Below are positions 43,622-52,495 of a stretch of 64,000 nucleotides of DNA, piece by piece. Every line of letters starts with the position of its first letter. Position 1 is the stretch's first letter. The notes below the pieces were generated by a model. The model saw only the letters and a list, made by a program, of their open reading frames with translations, did no database searches and was not told the DNA's origin. Position numbers and translations under genes: made by a program. The stretch comes from Paraburkholderia sp. Ac-20340. Its GTDB lineage: Bacteria; Pseudomonadota; Gammaproteobacteria; Burkholderiales; Burkholderiaceae. The stretch lies in NCBI RefSeq assembly GCF_017104965.1, contig NZ_JAAGPR010000017.1, forward strand, positions 62,001 through 126,000, read 5' to 3'.

Positions 43622-45055
43622 ATGAACTCTCGTTTGAATGTCGTTGCGCCGTCAACCAATTCGGGCGGCACGCCTGCCGCCGGGCGGCCGCGGTATCGCT
43701 TCGTGCTGTGGGGCGCACTTGCTGCGCTGCTCCTGCTGGCCGCGTGTGGCGTCTATGCTTTTCAACATCCCGAGCGCATGCCGCAAGCCGTCGGCGAAAT
43801 GCTCGAAGATGAGTTTGGGGTGAATCCGCATCCGGTTCATTTGATGAAGCCGCAGAATGCGCCCTTGAGTTTGCTGGCGCAGATCGGCAAGCAGATTTTC
43901 TACGATCAATCCTTGTCCGCTTCGGGCAAGCAGTCCTGTGCGTCCTGCCATAGCCCGCAGCATGCTTACGGTCCGCCGAACGCGCTGGCCGTGCAGCCAG
44001 GCGGCGAGCATCTGACGCAGCATGGCTACCGGCCGCCGCCTTCGCTCACGTATCTGTATCGCCAGGCCAACTTCAGCATTGGACCGGATGCGCCCGATAT
44101 GGATGTCGCGCCGGTCGCCCTCACCACGACCGCGCAACAGGCGCAAGGCGTGGCGCGCGCGCAGAAGAATGCGGGCGTGGCACCCGCTGCGCCCGCGATG
44201 GTGCCGCAAGGCGGCCTGTTCTGGGACGGCCGTGCCGATACCTTGCAGGCGCAAGCCATGGGTCCGCTGTTCAATCCGGTGGAAATGGCCAATACGAGCG
44301 AAGCCGAAGTCGCGCGCAAACTCGAGCGCGCCGGCTATCTGGACGAACTCAAGAAACTGTTTGGCCCGGCCGTGTCGTCGGGGTCCGTCATGCTGGTCGA
44401 CGAAGCGATGTCCGCCGTCAGCCGCTATCAGATCGAAGACGCCTCGTTTCACGAATTCAACAGCAAGTACGACAACTGGCTCGAAGGCAAGGCGCGTCTG
44501 AGCCCGGCGGAATTGCGCGGCCTGCGTCTTTTCAACAATCAGGACAAGGCGAATTGCGCGGGCTGCCATTTGAGCCAGCCGGGCCGCGACGGCCTGCCGC
44601 CGCTCTTTACCGACACGCAATACGAGGCGCTGGGCGTGCCGCGCAACCCGGAACTGGCGCAGAACAAGGACCCGAAATTCTTCGACATGGGTCTGTGCGG
44701 CCCGTACCGCCAGGATCTCGCGAGCCAGACGCAATACTGCGGCATGTTCCTCACGCCGACCCTGCGTAACGTCTCCACACGCAAGACCTTCTTCCACAAC
44801 GGCGTGTATCGCGACCTCAAGCACGTGATGGACTTCTACAACCTGCGCGAAACCTCGCCGGAAAAGATCTATCCGCTCGATGCCTCCGGCAAGCCGCAAA
44901 AGTACAACGATCTGCCGGCGAAATACGCGGCCAATGTCGATATCGCCGATGCACCGTTCGACCGAAAATATGGCGATAAACCGGCGATGTCCGATCAGGA
45001 TATCGACGACATCATCGCGTTCCTGAAGACGCTGAATGACGGCTACAAGCAATAA
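43622..45055 (+). CDS. Diheme cytochrome c peroxidase (MauG/CcpA-like)
   Basis: A 477-residue periplasmic protein with an N-terminal membrane anchor or signal (LWGALAALLLLAACGVYAF) and two heme-binding motifs, CASCH at about residue 106 and CAGCH at about 313. TLRNVSTRKTFFHNGVYRDLKHVMDFY and PAMSDQDIDDIIAFLKTL are typical of the cytochrome c peroxidase/MauG family. It reduces H2O2 or performs radical protein oxidation. Its last 20 bp overlap gspI, so it is translated with the pseudopilin genes, an unusual arrangement. Confidence 0.9.
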   Translation: MNSRLNVVAPSTNSGGTPAAGRPRYRFVLWGALAALLLLAACGVYAFQHPERMPQAVGEMLEDEFGVNPHPVHLMKPQNAPLSLLAQIGKQIFYDQSLSASGKQSCASCHSPQHAYGPPNALAVQPGGEHLTQHGYRPPPSLTYLYRQANFSIGPDAPDMDVAPVALTTTAQQAQGVARAQKNAGVAPAAPAMVPQGGLFWDGRADTLQAQAMGPLFNPVEMANTSEAEVARKLERAGYLDELKKLFGPAVSSGSVMLVDEAMSAVSRYQIEDASFHEFNSKYDNWLEGKARLSPAELRGLRLFNNQDKANCAGCHLSQPGRDGLPPLFTDTQYEALGVPRNPELAQNKDPKFFDMGLCGPYRQDLASQTQYCGMFLTPTLRNVSTRKTFFHNGVYRDLKHVMDFYNLRETSPEKIYPLDASGKPQKYNDLPAKYAANVDIADAPFDRKYGDKPAMSDQDIDDIIAFLKTLNDGYKQ

Positions 45056-45431
45056 GCGCCGCGCGCGCGGCTTCACCATGATCGAAGTGCTCGTGGCGCT
45101 CGCCATCATTGCCGTCGCGCTGGCGGCATCGATGCGGGCGGTGGGCAACCTCGCATCCAGTGAAGCGGAATTGCACCTGCGCCTGCTGGCGGGCTGGAGT
45201 GCGGATAACGCGCTGACCGATCTGCGCGTCACGCACGCGTGGCCGCCGCTCGGCGTGAAGCAGTTCGACTGCTCCGAAGGCAACTTCGCACTCGTGTGCA
45301 CGGAAAACGTGAGCACCACGCCGAACCCGCTGTTCAGGCGCGTGGAGATCTCGGTCACGGCGCCGGGACACAAGGGCCGGCTGGCGCAGCTCATGACGAT
45401 GTTCGACGATGAAATCAACCGTTCGCTCTAA
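45036..45431 (+). CDS. gspI: Type II secretion minor pseudopilin GspI
   Basis: A 131-residue pseudopilin. The prepilin peptidase site is at Gly12-Phe13 (RARGFTMIEVLVALAIIAVALAAS) with Glu at position 5 of the mature protein. The C-terminal part (RLLAGWSADNALTDLRV, FRRVEISV) matches the GspI domain. It starts inside the peroxidase gene and ends 23 bp into gspJ. GspI, GspJ and GspK form the tip complex of the pseudopilus. Confidence 0.88.
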   Translation: MTATSNKRRARGFTMIEVLVALAIIAVALAASMRAVGNLASSEAELHLRLLAGWSADNALTDLRVTHAWPPLGVKQFDCSEGNFALVCTENVSTTPNPLFRRVEISVTAPGHKGRLAQLMTMFDDEINRSL

Positions 45432-46113
45432 TCGGCGCGCCGTCCGGCATGTGGGTGCACGCGCGGGTGCACGCACAGGCGGCTTTACGCTGCTGGAATT
45501 GCTGGTCGCGGTGGCGATTCTCGCGGTGGTCGCGGTGCTCGCGTGGCGCGGTCTCGACGCCATTGCGCGGGGCCGCGATTCGATCACGCGTTCGATGGCC
45601 GACGAGCGCGTGTTCGCGCAACTGTTCGACCAGATGCGCATCGACGCGCGGCTCGCCGTCTCCGACGATGAAACCGGCGGCAGCGCGATTGCCGCCGACG
45701 CCTCCGGCCTGCAGATCGTGCGCACCTGGCCCGCTGCGGCAGGCGAGGCGCCGCGGCTGGAAGTCGTGCGTTATCACGTTGCCGATGGTCTGGTGATCCG
45801 CTATGCGTCGCCGCCCATCGGCAACTTCAGCCAGCTTCGCCACACGATGCGCAAGGGCGAAGACAGCACATGGAGTTCGGTTGCGCTGATGAACGGCGTG
45901 AACGCGATCCAGGTGCGCATGTACGTGCCCAAAACCGGCTGGACGACGCAGATGACCGATGTGCGCAGCGCGATCGTGGCCAACGACAACAACCTGACGA
46001 TCCCGCAACTGGCCGCGATGCCGCTGCCGCGCGCAGTGACCGGATTGCGCGTGAGCATTCGCGCGGCGTCGCTCACGCGGCCCGTCGATCGCGCGTTTCT
46101 GGTGGGGGAGTGA
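45409..46113 (+). CDS. gspJ: Type II secretion minor pseudopilin GspJ
   Basis: A 234-residue pseudopilin with cleavage site Gly25-Phe26 (TGGFTLLELLVAVAILAVVAVLAW). The soluble domain includes VFAQLFDQMRIDARLAVSDDETGGSAIA and the typical GspJ C-terminal beta region ending in RPVDRAFLVGE. It overlaps gspI by 23 bp and is followed by gspK after 2 bp. Confidence 0.9.
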   Translation: MKSTVRSNRRAVRHVGARAGARTGGFTLLELLVAVAILAVVAVLAWRGLDAIARGRDSITRSMADERVFAQLFDQMRIDARLAVSDDETGGSAIAADASGLQIVRTWPAAAGEAPRLEVVRYHVADGLVIRYASPPIGNFSQLRHTMRKGEDSTWSSVALMNGVNAIQVRMYVPKTGWTTQMTDVRSAIVANDNNLTIPQLAAMPLPRAVTGLRVSIRAASLTRPVDRAFLVGE

Positions 46114-46115
46114 GG

Positions 46116-47234
46116 ATGCGCAGCAGTGGATCTCCCCGCACGCCGCGTCGTAAGCAACGCTGCAAGCCGCGCGAACGCGGCGCGGCGATCATTACGGCGC
46201 TGCTGGTGATGGCGTTATCGGCGATTCTTGTCTCGGGCATTCTCTGGCGCGAGCAGGTGCAGGTAAGGCGCATCGAAAACCAGCGGCTGATCGGCCAGGC
46301 GCAATGGGTGGCGCGCGGCGCGCTCGACCTGACGCGGCTCGTGCTGCACGCGGAAGCCGACACCTTGCCGTCCGTGACCTATCTGGGCGGGCTCTGGAGC
46401 ACGCCGGTTGCGCGCACGCGCCTGAGTCATTTCATCGGCGAAACGGGCGGCGACGAAGATGCGATGGCCGGATCGACCTGGCTTACCGGTACGGTCGAAG
46501 ACGCCCAGTCGCGTTTCAATCTGCGCAGTCTGGTGGCGAATCCGTCGCCCGGCGTGCTGGAAGTGAACGTGACGCAATTGCAGGCATTCCAGCGGCTGCT
46601 GCAACTGTTGGGTCTCGATGGCAAGCTGGCGAGCAAAACGGCGCTCTATGTGCGCGCCGGGCTGTCGCATTCCGCCACGCGTTTCGAAAACGCCGGAACA
46701 ACGAGCGCATCCAGCACATCGGCCACATCGAGCCAGCCGCAGGAAGACGGCGCCAATGTCACCGATAACCCCGGCCTCGACGATGACGACGACGCGGACA
46801 GCAAGGTCGCATCGCTGCTGATGACCGACACGGACGCCTTGCTCGACATTCCCGGTTTCACGCCAGCGGCCGTCGCACGCTTGCGCCCGTTTATCACGGT
46901 GCTGCCGAACGCCACGCCGGTGAACATGAATACCGCGAGCGCCGAAGTGTTGAGCGCCATCGTGCCGGAAATGACGCTGGCAAAAGCGCAGGCGTTCGTC
47001 GCGCGTCGTCAGACGGTGTTCTTTCGCAATATGAGCGATGTGTCGCTGGCGCTGGCAGCCGCCGATGTCGAAGGCGTGACACTGGATTCGTCGCTCTACG
47101 ACGTGAACACCAGCTACTTTCTGGTGCACGGCGGCGTGCAGCACGATCGCGCCGAAGTGGACCGCACGACGCTGGTGTGGCGCGATCCGCTGACTCACGC
47201 CACACGCGTGGTGCGCGTGCAGGATCAGCTATGA
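46116..47234 (+). CDS. gspK: Type II secretion minor pseudopilin GspK
   Basis: A 372-residue protein with prepilin-like cleavage at Gly22-Ala23 (RERGAAIITALLVMALSAILVSG). As usual for GspK, the +5 Glu of other pseudopilins is absent. The large globular domain has the family features WLTGTVEDAQSRFNLRSLV and a helix-hairpin-helix-like LLDIPGFTPAAVARLRPFITVLPNATPVNMNTASAEVLSAIVPEM. A Ser/Thr and Asp-rich insertion (DDDDDADSK) sits in the middle. It caps the pseudopilus tip. Last gene of the operon. Confidence 0.9.
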   Translation: MRSSGSPRTPRRKQRCKPRERGAAIITALLVMALSAILVSGILWREQVQVRRIENQRLIGQAQWVARGALDLTRLVLHAEADTLPSVTYLGGLWSTPVARTRLSHFIGETGGDEDAMAGSTWLTGTVEDAQSRFNLRSLVANPSPGVLEVNVTQLQAFQRLLQLLGLDGKLASKTALYVRAGLSHSATRFENAGTTSASSTSATSSQPQEDGANVTDNPGLDDDDDADSKVASLLMTDTDALLDIPGFTPAAVARLRPFITVLPNATPVNMNTASAEVLSAIVPEMTLAKAQAFVARRQTVFFRNMSDVSLALAAADVEGVTLDSSLYDVNTSYFLVHGGVQHDRAEVDRTTLVWRDPLTHATRVVRVQDQL

Positions 47235-47339
47235 AAGGGGTCTATTTTGCAAAGCGGCGCGACTGAATTTTTTCGTCGCTATAATGCCGGCGCGGGGCTA
47301 TACGAACAGGAATACTAATAATATCTGAGAGAGGTGGCC

Positions 47340-48845
47340 GTGGAAGCTAACATGAATGTCATGTCGAACCATCCCGGTGTAGCCTTTGCCGAACCGTCGC
47401 GAGCGCAGGGTGAGAGAGACCTTCTGCGCTCGCTCCATGTGAGCGTCGACCGCATGATGGTTGGCGTGCTGTGGGCCTTGTTCGCCGCCGCCTGCGGACT
47501 CGCGAGCCACTACGACACGTGGCAGGCCGTGTTTGTGATCGGCTTGCCGACTGCGGCGCTCGGCACGATCCTGGCCTTCGTGCTGCCTGGCTGGCTGATC
47601 ACGCGCCTCTATATGGCCGCATCGCTGATGACGTTTGCCGCGCTCCATATCCATCAGGAGCATGGCGTGCTGGAGCTGCATTTCGGCGTCTTCGTCTTTA
47701 TGTCTTTTCTGCTGGCGTATCGCGACTGGCGGGCGATTCTTTGCGCCGCCGCCGTGATCGCCGTTCATCATGTGGCGTTCAATTATCTCCAGTTGTGGGG
47801 ATTCGGCGTATTCTGCTTTACCTCGCCGTCGCTCGTCACGGTGCTGGAACACGCAGCTTATGTCGTCGTTCAGGCGGTCCTGCTGAGCTATATCGCGCAC
47901 AGCATGAAACAGGACGCGATTGCCGGGCGCGAACTGGCCATGCTCGGCGATGTGCTGTCGCGTCACGCCGGGCATTTCGATTTGCGCGTCGACTGCATCA
48001 CGTCGCTCAAGGGCGCGGGCAGCCGGCTGTTTCAGGGCACGCTGGCTGCACTGCATCGCACGATGCGCGATATCGTCGGCACGATCGACACGATGGCGAA
48101 AGCGTCGGACAGTATCGCCGAACGCAATCGCGCACTGTCCGGGCAGATTTCGACGCAGGCATCGACGCTCAAGGACAGCGCGGCCGCTATCGGCGTGATC
48201 GAGCAGCGCGTGCGCGAAAGCGCCGATCACGCCAGGCAGGCCAATCGCATGGCGCAGGAAGCGGCGGGCATCGCGCAGGATAGCGGCCGCGCGGTGAGCG
48301 ATCTGGTCGGCAAGATCGGGCAGATCAACCAGGCGGCCGGCAATATGAGCGCGATGATCGAAACCATCGAGGCGATCACGGTGCAGACCAATATCCTCGC
48401 GCTCAATGCAGCCGTAGAAGCGGCGCGGGCGGGCGAGAAAGGGCGCAGCTTTGCCGTCGTGGCCGGGGAAGTGCGCGCACTGGCGCAGCGCAGCGCGGCC
48501 GCCGCGAAGGAAATCAAGCTGCTGATCGAGGCATCGCAACAGCATGTTGAGGAGGGCGCGGGACTCGCGCAGCGCGCGGGCGATTCGATGGCGAGCGTGC
48601 TGGCGCGCATCGAAGCCGTGGCCGGCGTGGTGGAAAACGTCGCGGCTGAAAGCGAGCTACGTTCGCAGGACTTCGAGCAATTTCTACGCGAGATGGCCGC
48701 CATCGATGCGATGTTCGCGAGCGATGTGGCGCATGTGTTCGATGTGAGCGCGGCGTCGGCGGGATTGCGGCAACAGGCGAACAATCTGCATCGGGAGGTT
48801 TCGATCTTTCTGGTCGATGATGGCGCAGAAGACGATGAAGGCTGA
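47340..48845 (+). CDS. Chemoreceptor with six-TM histidine-rich sensor domain
   Basis: About 501 residues from the GTG at 47340, which has GAGAGG 5 bp upstream; starts at 47334 and 47352 are possible. The N-terminal half is a cluster of about six transmembrane helices with no large periplasmic domain and conserved-looking histidines in HIHQEHGVLELHFG and VIAVHHVAFN. The C-terminal half is an MCP signalling domain with the tip ETIEAITVQTNILALNAAVEAARAGEKGRSFAVVAGEVR. Ligand sensing is likely within the membrane; metal, heme or a small hydrophobic molecule are options. Confidence 0.88.
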   Translation: MEANMNVMSNHPGVAFAEPSRAQGERDLLRSLHVSVDRMMVGVLWALFAAACGLASHYDTWQAVFVIGLPTAALGTILAFVLPGWLITRLYMAASLMTFAALHIHQEHGVLELHFGVFVFMSFLLAYRDWRAILCAAAVIAVHHVAFNYLQLWGFGVFCFTSPSLVTVLEHAAYVVVQAVLLSYIAHSMKQDAIAGRELAMLGDVLSRHAGHFDLRVDCITSLKGAGSRLFQGTLAALHRTMRDIVGTIDTMAKASDSIAERNRALSGQISTQASTLKDSAAAIGVIEQRVRESADHARQANRMAQEAAGIAQDSGRAVSDLVGKIGQINQAAGNMSAMIETIEAITVQTNILALNAAVEAARAGEKGRSFAVVAGEVRALAQRSAAAAKEIKLLIEASQQHVEEGAGLAQRAGDSMASVLARIEAVAGVVENVAAESELRSQDFEQFLREMAAIDAMFASDVAHVFDVSAASAGLRQQANNLHREVSIFLVDDGAEDDEG

Positions 48846-48968
48846 GCCGCGCGACGCCGCTTGCGTCATATCGCTGTGCTAACCTTGCGCAGCTTCGCGC
48901 TTTGCCATGCCGCTTCACAACCGCTTTTTGCCATCCCGTATCGACATCCTGCCAGGGAAGAGAGCCCG

Positions 48969-50339
48969 ATGAGACAGCACAAGAAGTTGCGCACGAAACC
49001 ATCTATTGCACTGCGCCATGCCGCGCGCATGATCGCCGCCGCCGCGGTGTGTGCGGGCGGCGTTCTGGCCGCACCGGCCGCTCACGCCGCGCCGACTGAA
49101 ATCCAGTTCTGGCATGCAATGGAATCGGAACTGGGCGAGCGCGTGAACGAAATCGCCCAGCAATTCAATGCTTCGCAAAGCGAGTACAAGATCGTGCCGG
49201 TTTTCAAGGGCACTTACGATCAGACGCTGGCGGCCGGCATTGCCGCTTATCGCAGCGGCGACGCTCCCGCGATCCTGCAGGTCTACGAAGTCGGCACGGC
49301 CACGATGATGCAGGCGAAAAAAGCCGTCGTGCCGGTGTACGACGTGATGAAAAATGCTGGCGTGCCGTTCGACGAAAAGGCGTTCGTGCCGACCGTCGCG
49401 AGCTATTACAGCGACGCGAAAACCGGTCATCTGGTTTCGATGCCGTTCAATAGCTCCACGCCGCTGCTTTATTACAATCGCGACGCCTTTAAAAAGGCTG
49501 GCCTGAATCCCGATGCGCCGCCCAAAACGTGGCCCGAAGTCGCCGCCGATGCCGCAAAACTCAAGGCCGCTGGCCTGACCTGCGGCTTCACGACCGGTTG
49601 GCAAGGCTGGATTCAGATCGAAAACTACAGCGCCTGGCAGGCCGCGCCGATCGCCACGCGCAACAATGGTTTCGACGGCGCAGACGCCGAACTCGAAATC
49701 AACAAGCCGCTGCAGGTTGCGCATATCGCCTTCCTGCAGAAGATGGCGAAAGACGGCACCTTCACCTATGTGGGCCGCAAGGACGAAGCTACCGCCAAGT
49801 TCTATAGCGGCGACTGCGGCATCATGATGGGATCGTCGGGCGCGCTCGCCAATGTGCAGAAGTACGCGAAATTCCAGTTCGGCACCGGCATGATGCCGTA
49901 CGACCCGAGCGTGAAAGGCGCGCCGCAGAACGCGATGATCGGCGGGGCGAGTCTGTGGGTGCTGGCGGGCAAGAATCCCGAGGTCTACAAAGGCGTTGCG
50001 AAGTTTCTCGCCTATCTGACTTCGCCTGCGGTGGCCGCGAAGTGGCATGAAGATACCGGCTATCTGCCGGTGACGACCGCGGCTTACGATCTCGCGCGCA
50101 AGCAAGGCTTCTACACCACGCATCCGGGCGCCGATACGGCCACCAAACAGATGCTCAACAAGCCGCCGCTGCCCTATACGAAGGGCCTGCGTCTGGGCAA
50201 CATGCCGCAGATTCGCACGGTGGTGGACGAGGAACTCGAACAGGTCTGGACCGGCAGCAAGACGCCGCAACAGGCGCTCGATTCGGCCAATTCGCGCGGC
50301 AACGAATTGCTGAGGCGTTTCGAAAAGCAGGGCGGTTAA
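48969..50339 (+). CDS. ugpB: UgpB-like ABC sugar/glycerol-3-phosphate binding protein
   Basis: A 456-residue periplasmic binding protein with a long twin-Arg-poor signal peptide ending at AHA, residue 40. The mature part starts TEIQFWHAMESELGERVNEIAQQFNASQSEYKIVPVFKGTYDQTLAAGIAAYRSGDAPAI, the UgpB pattern, with SMPFNSSTPLLYYNRDAFKKAGL and GGASLWVLAGK later. UgpB binds sn-glycerol-3-phosphate and glycerophosphodiesters. No UgpA, UgpE or UgpC gene follows; instead a terminator and a convergent gene do, so permease and ATPase must be encoded elsewhere. Confidence 0.87.
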   Translation: MRQHKKLRTKPSIALRHAARMIAAAAVCAGGVLAAPAAHAAPTEIQFWHAMESELGERVNEIAQQFNASQSEYKIVPVFKGTYDQTLAAGIAAYRSGDAPAILQVYEVGTATMMQAKKAVVPVYDVMKNAGVPFDEKAFVPTVASYYSDAKTGHLVSMPFNSSTPLLYYNRDAFKKAGLNPDAPPKTWPEVAADAAKLKAAGLTCGFTTGWQGWIQIENYSAWQAAPIATRNNGFDGADAELEINKPLQVAHIAFLQKMAKDGTFTYVGRKDEATAKFYSGDCGIMMGSSGALANVQKYAKFQFGTGMMPYDPSVKGAPQNAMIGGASLWVLAGKNPEVYKGVAKFLAYLTSPAVAAKWHEDTGYLPVTTAAYDLARKQGFYTTHPGADTATKQMLNKPPLPYTKGLRLGNMPQIRTVVDEELEQVWTGSKTPQQALDSANSRGNELLRRFEKQGG

Positions 50340-50362
50340 GCGTAAAACCGCAGGTCACGAAT

Positions 50363-50400
50363 AACGGCGCGCTGCCTTTGAAACAGCGCGCCGTTGTGTT
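50363..50400 (+). terminator. Intrinsic terminator after the ugpB-like gene
   Basis: Perfect 12-bp stem AACGGCGCGCTG (50363-50374) with CAGCGCGCCGTT (50384-50395), a 9-nt loop, then GTGTTTT. It ends next to the stop of the convergent acyl-CoA dehydrogenase gene. Confidence 0.85.
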
Positions 50401-52251
50401 TTAGAACCACGCGTCCTGCATGTCGAGCGTGGTGCGATCGAGCGACGCGAGCAGATCGAATTGCGCCGAGGTCTTCGGCAATTCCCATGCGAAGAAGTAC
50501 GTGGCCGCCGCGAGCTTGCCGCGATAAAAATCGGCGTCGTCGCCTTGTGTGTGCTTGAGCGCCGCGCGCGCGGCCAGCGCCTGTTCGAGCCAGACCCATG
50601 CAACAACCACGTGGCCGAACGCTTCCAGATACACCGAAGCGTTCGCCAGCGTCACATTCGGGTCGCCTGCCGCCCACAGCGCGCGCGTGACCTCGGTCAG
50701 TCGCGCCAGCGCCGCGTCGAGCGCGCGGGCATGCGCGGCGTCCTGCGCTTCGCCATTCGAGCGCGCACGATCGAGCGTGGCCTGCACGCGCTGCGCGAAC
50801 AGCTTGAGCGCGGCGCCGTCCTTGATCGTCACCTTGCGGCCCAGCAGGTCGAGGCCCTGAATGCCGTGCGTGCCTTCGTGAATCGGATTGAGGCGGTTGT
50901 CGCGATAGAACTGTTCGACGTTGTACTCGCGCGTATAGCCGTATCCGCCATGCACCTGGATCGCCAGATCGTTGGCGGCGAGACACCATTGCGACGGCCA
51001 GCTTTTCGCAATCGGCGTGAGCAGGTCGAGCAGCAGCGTGAGCGGTTCGCGCGCGGCATCGTCGTCGATGGCGCTGGCTTCGTCCACGAGCTTCGCGCAC
51101 CAGAGGTTCAGCGCGAGCGCGCCTTCCACGTAGCTTTTCTGCGCGAGCAGCATGCGGCGCACGTCCGCGTGTTCGACCAGCTTGATCTGCGGCGAGGCCG
51201 GGTCCTTGCCCGCCGCGCCCATGCCGCGTCCCTGCGGACGATTGCGCGCGTAATCGAGCGCGTGCAGATAACCGGTGTAGCCGAGCATCGTCGCGCCCAG
51301 ACCGACGCCGATGCGCGCCTCGTTCATCATATGGAACATGCAGGCGAGGCCCTTGTGCGGCTCGCCCACCAGATAGCCGATCGCCCCTGCGCGGCCGCCC
51401 GGCGCGTACTTCGTGCCCTCGCCGAAATTCAGCAGGCAGTTGGTGGTGCCGCGATAACCCATCTTGTGATTGAGACCCGCGAGCACGACGTCGTTGTGCT
51501 CGCCGCGCGAGCCGTCTTCGTTGACGAGGTACTTCGGCACGATGAAGAGCGAAATGCCTTTCACGCCGGGAATGAGCTTGCCGTCCGGGCCGGGAATCTT
51601 CGCCAGCACCAGATGCACGATATTCTCGGAAAGCTCGTGCTCGCCGCCCGAAATCCACATCTTGTTGCCGCGCAGACGATATTGCGCACCCAGCGCGGAT
51701 TCGCCTTCGTAATCGGCACGCGTGGCGACGTCCGAAAGCGAGGAACCGGCCTGCGGCTCCGAAAGACACATCGTCCCGAAGTAGCGGCCTTCGAGTTCGG
51801 GCTTCACGAAGGTCTCGATCTGCTGTTCGGTGCCGTGCTTGAGCAACAGGTTCGCATTGCCGATGGTCAGGAACGGATAGGCGCTCGACCCCACGTTGGC
51901 CGCCTTGAACCAGGCGAAGCCGGCTTTTTCGACCACCAGCGGCAACTGCATGCCGCCGTAGTCGTAATCCTGGCCCGCCGCCATCAGGCCCGCTTCGCAG
52001 AACGCCTTCAGGGCGGTTTTCACCTCGGGGATGATGGTGACGGTCTCGCCGTCGAAATGCGGCTCGTGCTGGTCGTTCTTCTTGTTGTGCGGCGCGAACA
52101 GGTCGGTGGCGATCTTCTCGCAGGTGTCGAGCGCGGCGTCGAAGGTTTCGCGCGAGTGATCGGCGTAGCGTTCGATGCGCGTCAGGCGCTCGACATCGAG
52201 CCATTCATACAGCAGAAAATTCAGGTCACGGCGGGAGAAGATCAGCGACAT
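50401..52251 (-). CDS. Acyl-CoA dehydrogenase (large, FadE-like C-terminally extended form)
   Basis: A 616-residue flavoenzyme from the ATG at 52251 (MSLIFSRRDLNFLLYEWLDV). Motifs in order: N-terminal dehydrogenase helices, YFGTMCLSEPQAGSSLSDV and YRLRGNKMWISGGEHEL of the FAD-binding middle domain, MMNEARIGVGLGATMLGYTGY, and IQVHGGYGYTREYNVEQFYRDNRLNPIHEGTHGIQ with the catalytic-region glutamate. The C-terminal extension of about 130 residues is typical of this large subgroup. It oxidises an acyl-CoA to the trans-2-enoyl-CoA, feeding electrons to ETF. Monocistronic here. Confidence 0.92.
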   Translation of the reverse strand: MSLIFSRRDLNFLLYEWLDVERLTRIERYADHSRETFDAALDTCEKIATDLFAPHNKKNDQHEPHFDGETVTIIPEVKTALKAFCEAGLMAAGQDYDYGGMQLPLVVEKAGFAWFKAANVGSSAYPFLTIGNANLLLKHGTEQQIETFVKPELEGRYFGTMCLSEPQAGSSLSDVATRADYEGESALGAQYRLRGNKMWISGGEHELSENIVHLVLAKIPGPDGKLIPGVKGISLFIVPKYLVNEDGSRGEHNDVVLAGLNHKMGYRGTTNCLLNFGEGTKYAPGGRAGAIGYLVGEPHKGLACMFHMMNEARIGVGLGATMLGYTGYLHALDYARNRPQGRGMGAAGKDPASPQIKLVEHADVRRMLLAQKSYVEGALALNLWCAKLVDEASAIDDDAAREPLTLLLDLLTPIAKSWPSQWCLAANDLAIQVHGGYGYTREYNVEQFYRDNRLNPIHEGTHGIQGLDLLGRKVTIKDGAALKLFAQRVQATLDRARSNGEAQDAAHARALDAALARLTEVTRALWAAGDPNVTLANASVYLEAFGHVVVAWVWLEQALAARAALKHTQGDDADFYRGKLAAATYFFAWELPKTSAQFDLLASLDRTTLDMQDAWF

Positions 52252-52495
52252 GGCAGGCGGTCTCGCGAAATAGGTGACGAGGAAGAGCGCCAGACTACAC
52301 CGAAATAGAACGATCGTGCTATTGGTGATTGCGCGAAGGGCGCGGCGGGTTTGCGAGGATTCGCATCGCGCAGCTTGCTTTGCCGCTGCGTCCCGGAAAC
52401 AATGGTGCGCCGCGCGCTCATCGAGCTGTCGTGGTTCAGTCAACGCGCATTTTCTGCCCACTCACGGACACTCACTGAAGAACAGGAGCATTTGC

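Noticed and set aside
50461..52308. A 615-codon plus-strand frame
   Set aside because: Antisense shadow of the large acyl-CoA dehydrogenase.
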